The notes under the pieces: model-generated
Told to the model about the DNA's origin: nothing
The model's database searches: none
The model's input: only the letters and a program-made list of their open reading frames with translations
Assembly: GCF_007828955.1 (NCBI RefSeq)
Contig: NZ_VIVR01000001.1
Span: forward strand, 6,572,001-6,636,000
Source of the DNA: Kitasatospora atroaurantiaca
GTDB lineage: Bacteria; Actinomycetota; Actinomycetes; Streptomycetales; Streptomycetaceae
Direction: 5' to 3'
DNA: 64,000 bases
Shown here: positions 24,122 through 31,623 of the stretch, piece by piece
Layout of the letters: every line of letters starts with the position of its first letter
How positions within the stretch are numbered: position 1 is the stretch's first letter
Made by a program: the position numbers and the translations under genes

Positions 24122-25588
24122 TCAGGCGAGCAGTCCGCCCATCCACTCCTCGATGCCCGCCACGGTGCGCGGGAGGGCGCCGGACATCAGCCGGGCGCCG
24201 TCGGCGGTGATCACCAGGTCGTCCTCGATCCGGACCCCGATGCCGCGCAGCTCGGCGGGCAGGGTCTCGTCGTCGGGCTGGAGGTAGAGACCGGGCTCGA
24301 CGGTGAGCACCTGGCCCTCCTCCAGGACGCCGTCGAGGTACGTCTGCGCACGGGCCTTCGCGCAGTCGTGGACGTCCAGCCCGAGCATGTGCCCGCTGCT
24401 GCACAGGGTGTAGCGGCGGTAGAGGCCGCTGTCCTCCTGCAGCGCCTCCTCGGCGGAGATCTTCAGGACGCCCCACTCCGCCAGGCCCTCGGCGATCACC
24501 CGCATCCCGGCCCGGTGGAAGTCGCGGAAGCTGGCGCCGGGGCGCAGCGCGGCGATGCCCGCGTCCTGGGCGGCCAGCACCAGCTCGTACACCTGGCGCT
24601 GGACGGGGGAGAAGGTGCCGCTCAGCGGGAGGGTGCGGGTGATGTCGGCGGTGTACAGGGTGTCGGTCTCCACGCCCGCGTCGAGCAGGAGCAGCTTGGA
24701 GGCGTCCAGCGGACCGTCGTTGCGGATCCAGTGCAGCACGCAGGCGTGGGCGCCGGAGGCGACGATGGTGTCGTACCCGGTGCCGTTGCCCTCGGCGCGG
24801 GCGCGGAGGTTGAAGGTGCCTTCGAGCCAGCGCTCGCCGCGTCCGTGGCGCAGGGCGGCGGGCAGGGCGCGGACGACGTCCTCGAAGCCGGTGGTGGTGT
24901 GGTCGACGGCGAGTTGGAGCTGGGCGACCTCCCATGCGTCCTTGACCAGGCGCAGCTCGGAGAGGACGCCGGCCAGCCGGTCGTCCCGCTCGGTGTCCTG
25001 GGCGCTGGGCCGGCCGGTCAAGGCGTCCACGGCCTGGTCAACGCCGGCCAGCACGCGGGTCGGCGGCTGACTGCCCGTCAGCAGCTTGGCCAGGTCGTCC
25101 AGGTGGGCGGTGCGGATGCCCGTCAGCTGCTCGGCCTCGGCCAGGTCGGGGCGGCGGCCGACCCAGAACTCGCCGTAGCGGCGGTCCCGGTAGAACTCGG
25201 AGCCGTACGGGCTGCCGCCGCCGCGCGGGGAACGCGGGCGCAGGTACAGGACCGTCTCGCCGGTCGGCTCGAAGACCAGCACGTGGCCGACCTGCTCCTC
25301 GCCCGTCAGTCCGGTGAGCCAGGCGTACGCGCTGTGCGGGCGGAACCGGTGGTCGCAGTCGTTGGTGCGGACCTTCAGCTGCCCGGCGGGGATGATCAGG
25401 CGCTCGCCGGGGAAGGCGGCGGCCAGCCGGGCGCGCCGGGCCGGAGTGACCTGGTACCCGGCGACGCGGTCGCTCGCCGGCAGCGGGGTGGCGGCCCAGG
25501 CGGTGCCCATGAAGGCGTCGAGGGCAGGGGAGACGGGCAGGTCGTGACTGCCGGTGTTGAGCGGGCGGGGCTGGGGGTCGGTGGTCAC
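24122..25588 (-). CDS. Xaa-Pro aminopeptidase (aminopeptidase P, M24B)
   Basis: 488 aa from the GTG at 25588, behind agaggagc. An in-frame start at 25720 is rejected because it would run toward the operator region and lacks a ribosome-binding site. The N-terminal aminopeptidase-P domain (LIIPAGQLKVRTNDCDHRF, YLTGL-like) is followed by the pita-bread catalytic domain. Five metal ligands are visible: two Asp in LDAGVETD..YTADITRT, His in GHMLGLDVHD, Glu in TVEPGLY and Glu in RIEDD. It removes an N-terminal residue preceding proline, which is the key step for Gly-Pro-Hyp-type peptides. It is divergent from the peptide importer and shares operator region D. Confidence 0.92.
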   Translation of the reverse strand: MTTDPQPRPLNTGSHDLPVSPALDAFMGTAWAATPLPASDRVAGYQVTPARRARLAAAFPGERLIIPAGQLKVRTNDCDHRFRPHSAYAWLTGLTGEEQVGHVLVFEPTGETVLYLRPRSPRGGGSPYGSEFYRDRRYGEFWVGRRPDLAEAEQLTGIRTAHLDDLAKLLTGSQPPTRVLAGVDQAVDALTGRPSAQDTERDDRLAGVLSELRLVKDAWEVAQLQLAVDHTTTGFEDVVRALPAALRHGRGERWLEGTFNLRARAEGNGTGYDTIVASGAHACVLHWIRNDGPLDASKLLLLDAGVETDTLYTADITRTLPLSGTFSPVQRQVYELVLAAQDAGIAALRPGASFRDFHRAGMRVIAEGLAEWGVLKISAEEALQEDSGLYRRYTLCSSGHMLGLDVHDCAKARAQTYLDGVLEEGQVLTVEPGLYLQPDDETLPAELRGIGVRIEDDLVITADGARLMSGALPRTVAGIEEWMGGLLA

Positions 25589-25723
25589 TGCTGCGGCTCC
25601 TCTGCCGTCGCGACGAGTGGGTGGATTGTCCTGCTCGACCGCGCTGATCTGCGCGAACGTCCTTGCACCGAAAGGGAGTTGGGGCCCGCTAGGACACAGG
25701 TCGATAACGGCGTGCGCCATCCC

Positions 25724-25763
25724 TTGTGCAGTGCAATTTCACATTACTATGTTACGGGTCACA
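25724..25763. promoter_or_regulatory. Divergent promoter region with operator site D (paired)
   Basis: Toward the importer, -35 TTGTGC (25724-25729) and -10 TATGTT (25748-25753) are 18 bases apart. Site D1, read on the minus strand as TGTGAAATTGCAC, covers 25731-25743. A weaker copy D2 (TGTGACCCGTAAC) covers 25751-25763, exactly 20 bases away and in the same orientation, so both lie on one face of the helix. The region also serves the divergent aminopeptidase P gene. Confidence 0.7.
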
Positions 25764-25864
25764 CCTCGGAGCGGCTAGACCCAGCGGTCGCCCTCCCCGG
25801 TGGCCCCGGACCATCCCCGGGGCGTAACAGGCCACAACAGCGGCCCCCCACTGCGGAGTTGCAC

Positions 25865-27601
25865 ATGACCAGGCGTACTCACGCTGCCATCGCGGCGGCG
25901 ATCGCGGCAGCACTCACCCTCGGGCTCGGGGCGTGTACCAGCAGCACCGACACCGGCGACGACACCGGCCAGAAGGGTGTCACCACCGAGGGCAACGGAA
26001 TCATCGGCGGTACGCCGGTCAAGGGCGGGACCCTCAACATCCTGTCCAACGTGGACTTCGACCAGCTCGACCCCACCCGCAACTGGACCATGCCCGTGAT
26101 GGACGTCGGCGTGCGACTGCTCTACCGCACCCTGACCACCTTCAAGGCGGCCCCGGGCTCCGAGGGCCTGAAGATCGAGCCCGACCTCGCCACCGACCTC
26201 GGCACCCCGAGCGACGGCGCCAAGACCTGGACCTTCCACCTGAAGGACGGTCTGAAGTACGAGGACGGCACGCCGATCGTCGCCGACGACATCAAGTACA
26301 ACGTCGAGCGCTCGTTCTCAGCCGAGCTCCCCGGCGGCCCCGACTACGCCCGTCGCTACCTCAACGCCCCCGAGAAGTACGCCGGTCCGCTGGGCGGCGA
26401 GCGCCTGGGCAAGGAGGCGATCGACGTCCCGGACGCGAGGACCATCGTCTTCCATCTCAAGCGCCCGGTCGCCGAGTTCGGCTACACCGTCACACTGCCG
26501 ACCTTCGCGCCCGTCCCGAAGGCCAAGGAGGCCGGCGCCAACTACAGTAACCACCCGTTCTCCTCCGGCCCGTACAAGATCGAGTCGTACGACCGGGGCA
26601 AGCGCATGGTGCTGGTCCGCAACACCTACTGGGACGAGAAGACCGACCCGGTCCGCAAGGCCTACCCGGACAAGATCGTCGTCGACCAGACCCTCAAGGG
26701 CACCGGCATCGCCGACCGGCTGATCGCCGACCAGGGCGACGACCGGAACGCGATCTCGTACGTCGACCTCGTTCCCGCCAAGGTCAGCGACGTGCTCACC
26801 AACCCGGACGTGAAGAAGCGTCTGATCAGCGAGAACGCGGGCTGCACCACCAAGTTGGACATGAACAACACCAAGGCGCCGTTCGACAACGCCAAGGTGC
26901 GCCTGGCGATGCAGTACGCGGTGGACAAGGAGGCGTTCCAGGCCTCGTTCGGCGGGCCGGCCTTCAACGACATCGCCACCACCTACCTCCCGCCGGTGCT
27001 CACCGAGGGCGCCCCGGTCGACCACTTCCTGATCAAGCCGGCCGGCGACCCCGAGAAGGCCAAGGCACTGCTGGCCGAGGCGGGCTTCCCGAACGGCTTC
27101 TCCACCGAGCTGATCACCTCCACCGGCGGCAAGCAGCAGGCCGAGGCGCTGCAGGCGGCGCTGAAGAAGGTCAACGTCACCGTCACCATCAGCACCGTCG
27201 ACCCGACCGCCGTCTCCGGCATCGTGGGCGACAAGGCCAAGCAGCCCGGACTCTCGGTCGGCGGCTGGTGCCCCGACTACCCGTCGGCGGCCACCTTCCT
27301 GCCGATGATCTACGACGGCCGCTCGATCGTCGACAAGAACAACTACGGCAACCTCAGCCGCTTCAACGACCCCCAGGTCAACGCCGAACTCGACCGCATC
27401 GCCGGCCTCTCCGACCTGCAGAAGGCCAACCAGGCCTGGCTGGCGCTGGACGCGAAGATCATGGACGAGTCGCCCGCCGTGCCGCTGGTCTGGCAGAAGA
27501 AGCCGCTGCTGGTCGGCTCCAACATCGCCGGTGCGTACGCCCACCCGGTCTGGGCCGGCCAGATCGACTACGCCGCCATCGGCCTCAAGTCCGTCAAGTA
27601 G
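25865..27601 (+). CDS. Peptide ABC transporter substrate-binding lipoprotein (family 5)
   Basis: 578 aa, ATG behind cggagt. Lipoprotein signal ending LGLGAC, Cys24. The rest is a family-5 solute-binding protein (DppA/OppA fold) with RNWTMPVMDVG, WTFHLKDGLKYEDGTP and a late GGWCPDYPSAATFLP. It should capture peptides outside the membrane for the two permeases encoded next. The shared operator and the flanking aminopeptidase P and collagenase genes suggest that collagen-derived, proline-rich peptides are the cargo. Confidence 0.9.
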   Translation: MTRRTHAAIAAAIAAALTLGLGACTSSTDTGDDTGQKGVTTEGNGIIGGTPVKGGTLNILSNVDFDQLDPTRNWTMPVMDVGVRLLYRTLTTFKAAPGSEGLKIEPDLATDLGTPSDGAKTWTFHLKDGLKYEDGTPIVADDIKYNVERSFSAELPGGPDYARRYLNAPEKYAGPLGGERLGKEAIDVPDARTIVFHLKRPVAEFGYTVTLPTFAPVPKAKEAGANYSNHPFSSGPYKIESYDRGKRMVLVRNTYWDEKTDPVRKAYPDKIVVDQTLKGTGIADRLIADQGDDRNAISYVDLVPAKVSDVLTNPDVKKRLISENAGCTTKLDMNNTKAPFDNAKVRLAMQYAVDKEAFQASFGGPAFNDIATTYLPPVLTEGAPVDHFLIKPAGDPEKAKALLAEAGFPNGFSTELITSTGGKQQAEALQAALKKVNVTVTISTVDPTAVSGIVGDKAKQPGLSVGGWCPDYPSAATFLPMIYDGRSIVDKNNYGNLSRFNDPQVNAELDRIAGLSDLQKANQAWLALDAKIMDESPAVPLVWQKKPLLVGSNIAGAYAHPVWAGQIDYAAIGLKSVK

Positions 27602-27615
27602 TCGGGAGCCGCCCC

Positions 27616-28605
27616 ATGACCGCCCCGCTCCCCCCGGTCGCATCCGGGGGAGCGGGGGCGGCGGCCAGCCCCGCCGTCCCCGCCCGCACCGAAGACCCGA
27701 CCCAACTCCCCGCCTCCCCCTGGAAGCTGGCCCGGACGAGGCTGCGCCGCCAGAAGGCGGCCCTGACCGGCCTCGGCATCATCGGCTTCTTCGTCCTGGC
27801 CGCCCTGCTCGCCCCGGTCCTCACCGCGATCAGCGGCAGGGGCCCGGCCGACACCGACAAGAAGGCCGTCAACCAGTACCTCGGCGGCCTGCCCAAGGGC
27901 AGCCTCGGCGGGGTGAGCCCGGAACACTGGCTCGGCGTCGAGCCGATGCTCGGACGGGACATCTTCGCCCGGCTGCTCTACGGCGCCCAGATCAGCCTGC
28001 TGGTCGCGTTCAGCGCGGCTCTGATGATCACTCTGATCGGCGTGCTGCTCGGCATCACGGCCGGCTACTTCGGCGGCCGGATCGACACCGTGATCAGCCG
28101 GTTCATGGACGTGATGATGTCCTTCCCCAGCCTGATCTTCATGATCGCGCTGCTCTCGGTGGCCCGGGACGTCAACCGCATCCTGCTGCTGATCGTGGTG
28201 ATGGGCGTCTTCGGCTGGCCGTACATCGCCCGGGTGATCCGAGGTCAGACGATGTCCCTCAAGCACCGCGAGTACATCGAGGCCGCCCGTGCCTGCGGCA
28301 CCTCCAGCGCCCGGATCCTGTTCACCGAGATCCTGCCCAACCTCACCGGCACCGTCATCGTGTACGTCACGCTCGCCATCCCCGGCCTGATCGGGGCCGA
28401 GGCGGCGCTGACCTTCCTGGGCGTCGGGGTGCGGCCGCCGACTCCCTCCTGGGGGCAGATGATCGCGGACTCGGTGCTCTACTACAAGGTCGACCCGATG
28501 TTCTTCGTCCTGCCCAGCGCCTGTCTCTTCCTGATCGTGCTGGCCTTCACCCTGCTCGGCGACGCGCTGCGCGACGCCCTGGACCCGAAGGGGAGCCGGG
28601 CGTGA
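27616..28605 (+). CDS. Peptide ABC transporter permease (DppC/OppC-like)
   Basis: 329 aa. After a Pro/Ala-rich N-terminus come an OppC-type N-terminal helix (GLGIIGFFVLAALLAPVL) and about five more helices. The EAA loop is EAARACGTSSARILFTEILPN. The start lies 15 bases after the binding protein, and its stop overlaps the next GTG. Forms the membrane channel with the DppB-like subunit. Confidence 0.92.
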   Translation: MTAPLPPVASGGAGAAASPAVPARTEDPTQLPASPWKLARTRLRRQKAALTGLGIIGFFVLAALLAPVLTAISGRGPADTDKKAVNQYLGGLPKGSLGGVSPEHWLGVEPMLGRDIFARLLYGAQISLLVAFSAALMITLIGVLLGITAGYFGGRIDTVISRFMDVMMSFPSLIFMIALLSVARDVNRILLLIVVMGVFGWPYIARVIRGQTMSLKHREYIEAARACGTSSARILFTEILPNLTGTVIVYVTLAIPGLIGAEAALTFLGVGVRPPTPSWGQMIADSVLYYKVDPMFFVLPSACLFLIVLAFTLLGDALRDALDPKGSRA

Positions 28606-29591
28606 TCGGATTCCTGCTGCGGCGTCTGATCGGCATCGCCGCCACCCTGCTGGTCATCTGCGCGCTCACCTTCGCCATCTTCTACCTGCTGCCGAACGAC
28701 CCGGCCGCCCAGTTCTGCGGCAAGGACTGCTCCACCGAGCACATCGAACTCGTCCGGCAGCAGATGGGCCTGGACGACCCGATGATCGTCCAGTTCGGCC
28801 GCTACGTGCTCGGCATCTTCGCCGGCCAGACCATGGGCAGCGGCCACTACGCGGTCAGCTGCGACTTCCCCTGCTTCGGGTACTCCTTCCAGAGTGCCCA
28901 GCCGGTCTGGGAGTTGATGATGGACCGGCTGCCGGCCAGCGCCTCGCTCGCGCTCGGCGCCGCCGTGCTGTGGCTCGTGCTCGGCCTCTCGGCCGGTGTG
29001 CTCTCCGCCCTGCGCCGCAACACCTGGATCGACCGGACCGTGATGATCGGCACCATCGGAATCGCCGCGCTGCCCGTCTACTTCACCGCGATGATCCTGC
29101 TCTACCTGGTGGTCTCGGTCCTCGGGCTGATGCCCTACCCGCGCTACATCGCCTTCGACGAGGACCCGGTCGGCTGGATCCGCAACCTGATCCTCCCCTG
29201 GATCACCCTCGCGCTGATGTTCGCCGCGATCTACGCCCGGATGACCCGCAACTCCGTCATCGAGACGATGGCGGAACCCTTCGTCCGGACCGCCCGGGCC
29301 AAGGGCCTGCGGGAGCGGCGGGTGGTGGGCAAGCACGGGCTGCGCCCGGCGCTGACCCCGGTGGCCACCATGCTCGGCATGGACCTCGGCGGTCTGCTGG
29401 CCGGTGCGCTGATCACCGAGTCGCTGTTCAGCCTCCCCGGCGTCGGCAAGCTCTTCGCCGACTCGCTCAACAAGGCCGACCAGCCCGTGATCATGGGGAT
29501 CACGCTGCTCGCCTCCTTCTTCATCGTCACCTCCAACCTGGTCGTGGACCTGGTCTACGCCTGGATCGACCCGAGGGCGAGGCTGTCGTGA
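28602..29591 (+). CDS. Peptide ABC transporter permease (DppB/OppB-like)
   Basis: 329 aa, GTG overlapping the previous stop. Six helices; the N-terminal MIGFLLRRLIGIAATLLVI is typical of DppB/OppB. The EAA loop (RTARAKGLRERRVVGKHGLR) is near residue 235. A cysteine-containing periplasmic loop (FCGKDCSTEH and CDFPCFGY) is unusual for the family and may form disulphides. Its stop overlaps the ATPase start. Confidence 0.92.
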   Translation: MIGFLLRRLIGIAATLLVICALTFAIFYLLPNDPAAQFCGKDCSTEHIELVRQQMGLDDPMIVQFGRYVLGIFAGQTMGSGHYAVSCDFPCFGYSFQSAQPVWELMMDRLPASASLALGAAVLWLVLGLSAGVLSALRRNTWIDRTVMIGTIGIAALPVYFTAMILLYLVVSVLGLMPYPRYIAFDEDPVGWIRNLILPWITLALMFAAIYARMTRNSVIETMAEPFVRTARAKGLRERRVVGKHGLRPALTPVATMLGMDLGGLLAGALITESLFSLPGVGKLFADSLNKADQPVIMGITLLASFFIVTSNLVVDLVYAWIDPRARLS

Positions 29592-30583
29592 CGCTGCCCC
29601 AAGTCAACACGCTGCTCCAAGTCAAGGATCTGGCAGTTGAGTTCAACACCGCCGAAGGCGTCGTCCAAGCCGTCAGGGGCGTCGACTTCAGCGTCGGGCG
29701 CGGCCGTACCCTGGGTATCGTCGGCGAGTCCGGCTCCGGAAAGTCCGTCACCTCCCTGGCCGTCATGGGCCTGCACCGGGGCGCCAGGGTCACCGGCTCG
29801 GTCCGCTTCGAGGGCACCGAACTGCTCGGGGCGCCGGAGGAGACCGTACGCAGGCTGCGGGGCCGCCGGATCGCCATGGTCTTCCAGGACGCGCTGACCG
29901 CCCTGCACCCGTACTTCACCATCGGCGACCAGATCGCCGAGGCGTACCGGGAGCACCACGGCGGCAGCCGGAAGGCCGCCCGGGCGCGGGCCGTCGAGGT
30001 GCTCGGCGACGTGGGTATCCCCGAACCGGCCCGCCGGGCCACGGAACATCCGCACCAGTTCTCCGGCGGTATGCGCCAGCGCGCCATGATCGCGCTCGCA
30101 CTCTCCTGCGAACCCGACCTGATCATCGCGGACGAGCCGACCACGGCGCTGGACGTCACCGTCCAGGCCCAGGTGCTGGAACTGCTGATGAAGCTCCAGC
30201 AGGACCGCGGCCTCGGCATCATCATGATCACCCACGACCTCGGGGTGATCGCCCGGGTCGCCGACGAGGTGCTGGTGATGTACGGCGGCTCGGCCGCCGA
30301 ACAGGCCCCCGCCGACGCCCTGTTCACCGCCCCGAGGCACCCGTACACCCGCGGCCTGCTGGACTCGCTGCCGAGGCTGGACGCCGAGGAGGGCGAGGCC
30401 CTGCGCTCGATCCCGGGCAGCCCGCCGTCCCTGCTCGACCCGCCGGCGGGCTGCGCCTTCCACCCGCGCTGCCCGGTGTACGCGGCCGAGAAGTCGGAGC
30501 TGTGCACGGGCGAGCGCCCGCTGCTGCGGCAGGTCGCCGAGGCACACCACAACGCCTGCCGACTCGACGGGGTGACCGGATGA
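29588..30583 (+). CDS. Peptide ABC transporter ATP-binding protein (DppD/OppD-like)
   Basis: 331 aa. Walker A GESGSGKSV, Q-loop FQDALT, signature FSGGMRQRAMIALAL, Walker B LIIADEPTTALD, switch His in MITHDLG. The C-terminal oligopeptide-transporter domain carries the cysteine pattern CAFHPRC...C...C of DppD/OppD. GTG overlaps the permease stop; stop overlaps the next ATG. Confidence 0.94.
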   Translation: MTLPQVNTLLQVKDLAVEFNTAEGVVQAVRGVDFSVGRGRTLGIVGESGSGKSVTSLAVMGLHRGARVTGSVRFEGTELLGAPEETVRRLRGRRIAMVFQDALTALHPYFTIGDQIAEAYREHHGGSRKAARARAVEVLGDVGIPEPARRATEHPHQFSGGMRQRAMIALALSCEPDLIIADEPTTALDVTVQAQVLELLMKLQQDRGLGIIMITHDLGVIARVADEVLVMYGGSAAEQAPADALFTAPRHPYTRGLLDSLPRLDAEEGEALRSIPGSPPSLLDPPAGCAFHPRCPVYAAEKSELCTGERPLLRQVAEAHHNACRLDGVTG

Positions 30584-31551
30584 CCGCACTGCTGACCGTA
30601 CGCGACCTCGGGATGACCTTCCCGGGCCCGCGCGGCACCCTCCGCCGCCAGGCCGGCATCAAGGCCGTGGACGGGGTGAGCTTCGAGGTCAGGCCGGGGG
30701 AGACCCTCGGACTGGTCGGCGAGTCCGGGTGCGGCAAGTCCACCACCGGGCGGATGCTGGTCCGGCTGCTGGACCCGACGGCCGGTCAGGTCGACTTCCG
30801 GGGGCAGGACATCACCCGCACCGGCCAGCGCGCGCTGCGTCCGCTGCGCAGCAAGCTGCAGATCATCTTCCAGGACCCGTTCGCCTCGCTGAACCCCCGG
30901 AAGACCGTCCAGCAGATCATCGCCGCGCCGCTGCGCGCCCAGGGCACCGCGCCCGACGCCGTCCGCCGCGAGGTGCGCGAGCTGATCGAGCTGGTCGGGC
31001 TGGCCCCCGAGCACCTGGAGCGCTACCCGCACCAGTTCTCCGGCGGCCAGGCCCAGCGCATCGGCATCGCCCGCGCGCTGGCCACCCGGCCCGAACTGGT
31101 CGTCGCCGACGAGCCCGTCTCCGCCCTCGACGTCTCCATCCAGGCGCAGATCGTCGGCCTGATGGAGCGCCTGCAGCGCGAACTGGGCGTGGCCTACGTC
31201 TTCATCGCCCACGACCTGGCCGTGGTGAAGCACATCAGCCACCGCGTCGCCGTGATGTACCTCGGCCGGATCGTCGAGATCGGCGACAAGCAGGAGGTGT
31301 ACGGCAACCCCGCGCACCCCTACACCAAGGCGCTGCTCTCCGCCGTTCCGCTGCCCGACCCGGCGGCCGAGCGGGCGCGGGAGCGGATCGTCCTGCTCGG
31401 CGACCCACCGAGCCCCGCCAACCCGCCGAGCGGCTGCACCTTCCACCCCAGGTGCCCCAAGGCGCAGGACGTCTGCCGCACCGAACCCCCGCTGCTGCAG
31501 ATCACCGCCGGCACCACCCGCCAGGCCGCCTGCCACTTCCCGGAGGCCTGA
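30580..31551 (+). CDS. Peptide ABC transporter ATP-binding protein (DppF/OppF-like)
   Basis: 323 aa. Walker A GESGCGKST, Q-loop FQDPFASL, signature FSGGQAQRIGIARAL, Walker B LVVADEPVSALD, switch His in FIAHDLA, and the C-terminal CTFHPRCP motif. It is the second ATPase of the heterodimeric pair and the last gene of the coupled importer run; the collagenase gene follows after 72 bases without an obvious terminator. Confidence 0.94.
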   Translation: MTALLTVRDLGMTFPGPRGTLRRQAGIKAVDGVSFEVRPGETLGLVGESGCGKSTTGRMLVRLLDPTAGQVDFRGQDITRTGQRALRPLRSKLQIIFQDPFASLNPRKTVQQIIAAPLRAQGTAPDAVRREVRELIELVGLAPEHLERYPHQFSGGQAQRIGIARALATRPELVVADEPVSALDVSIQAQIVGLMERLQRELGVAYVFIAHDLAVVKHISHRVAVMYLGRIVEIGDKQEVYGNPAHPYTKALLSAVPLPDPAAERARERIVLLGDPPSPANPPSGCTFHPRCPKAQDVCRTEPPLLQITAGTTRQAACHFPEA

Positions 31552-31623
31552 CTTCCGCACCGTCGGACGCACCACCGCACCGCTCCGCTTCACCCCCACA
31601 CCTCAACATCATCAGGAGCACAG

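Noticed and set aside
25865..31551. Nickel or heme importer of the family-5 type
   Set aside because: Neighbouring aminopeptidase P and collagenase and the shared operator favour peptides; no metal-handling gene is near.
31552..31623. Operator upstream of the collagenase gene
   Set aside because: Read base by base; no TGTGA-type element is present. Control, if any, must come from site D.
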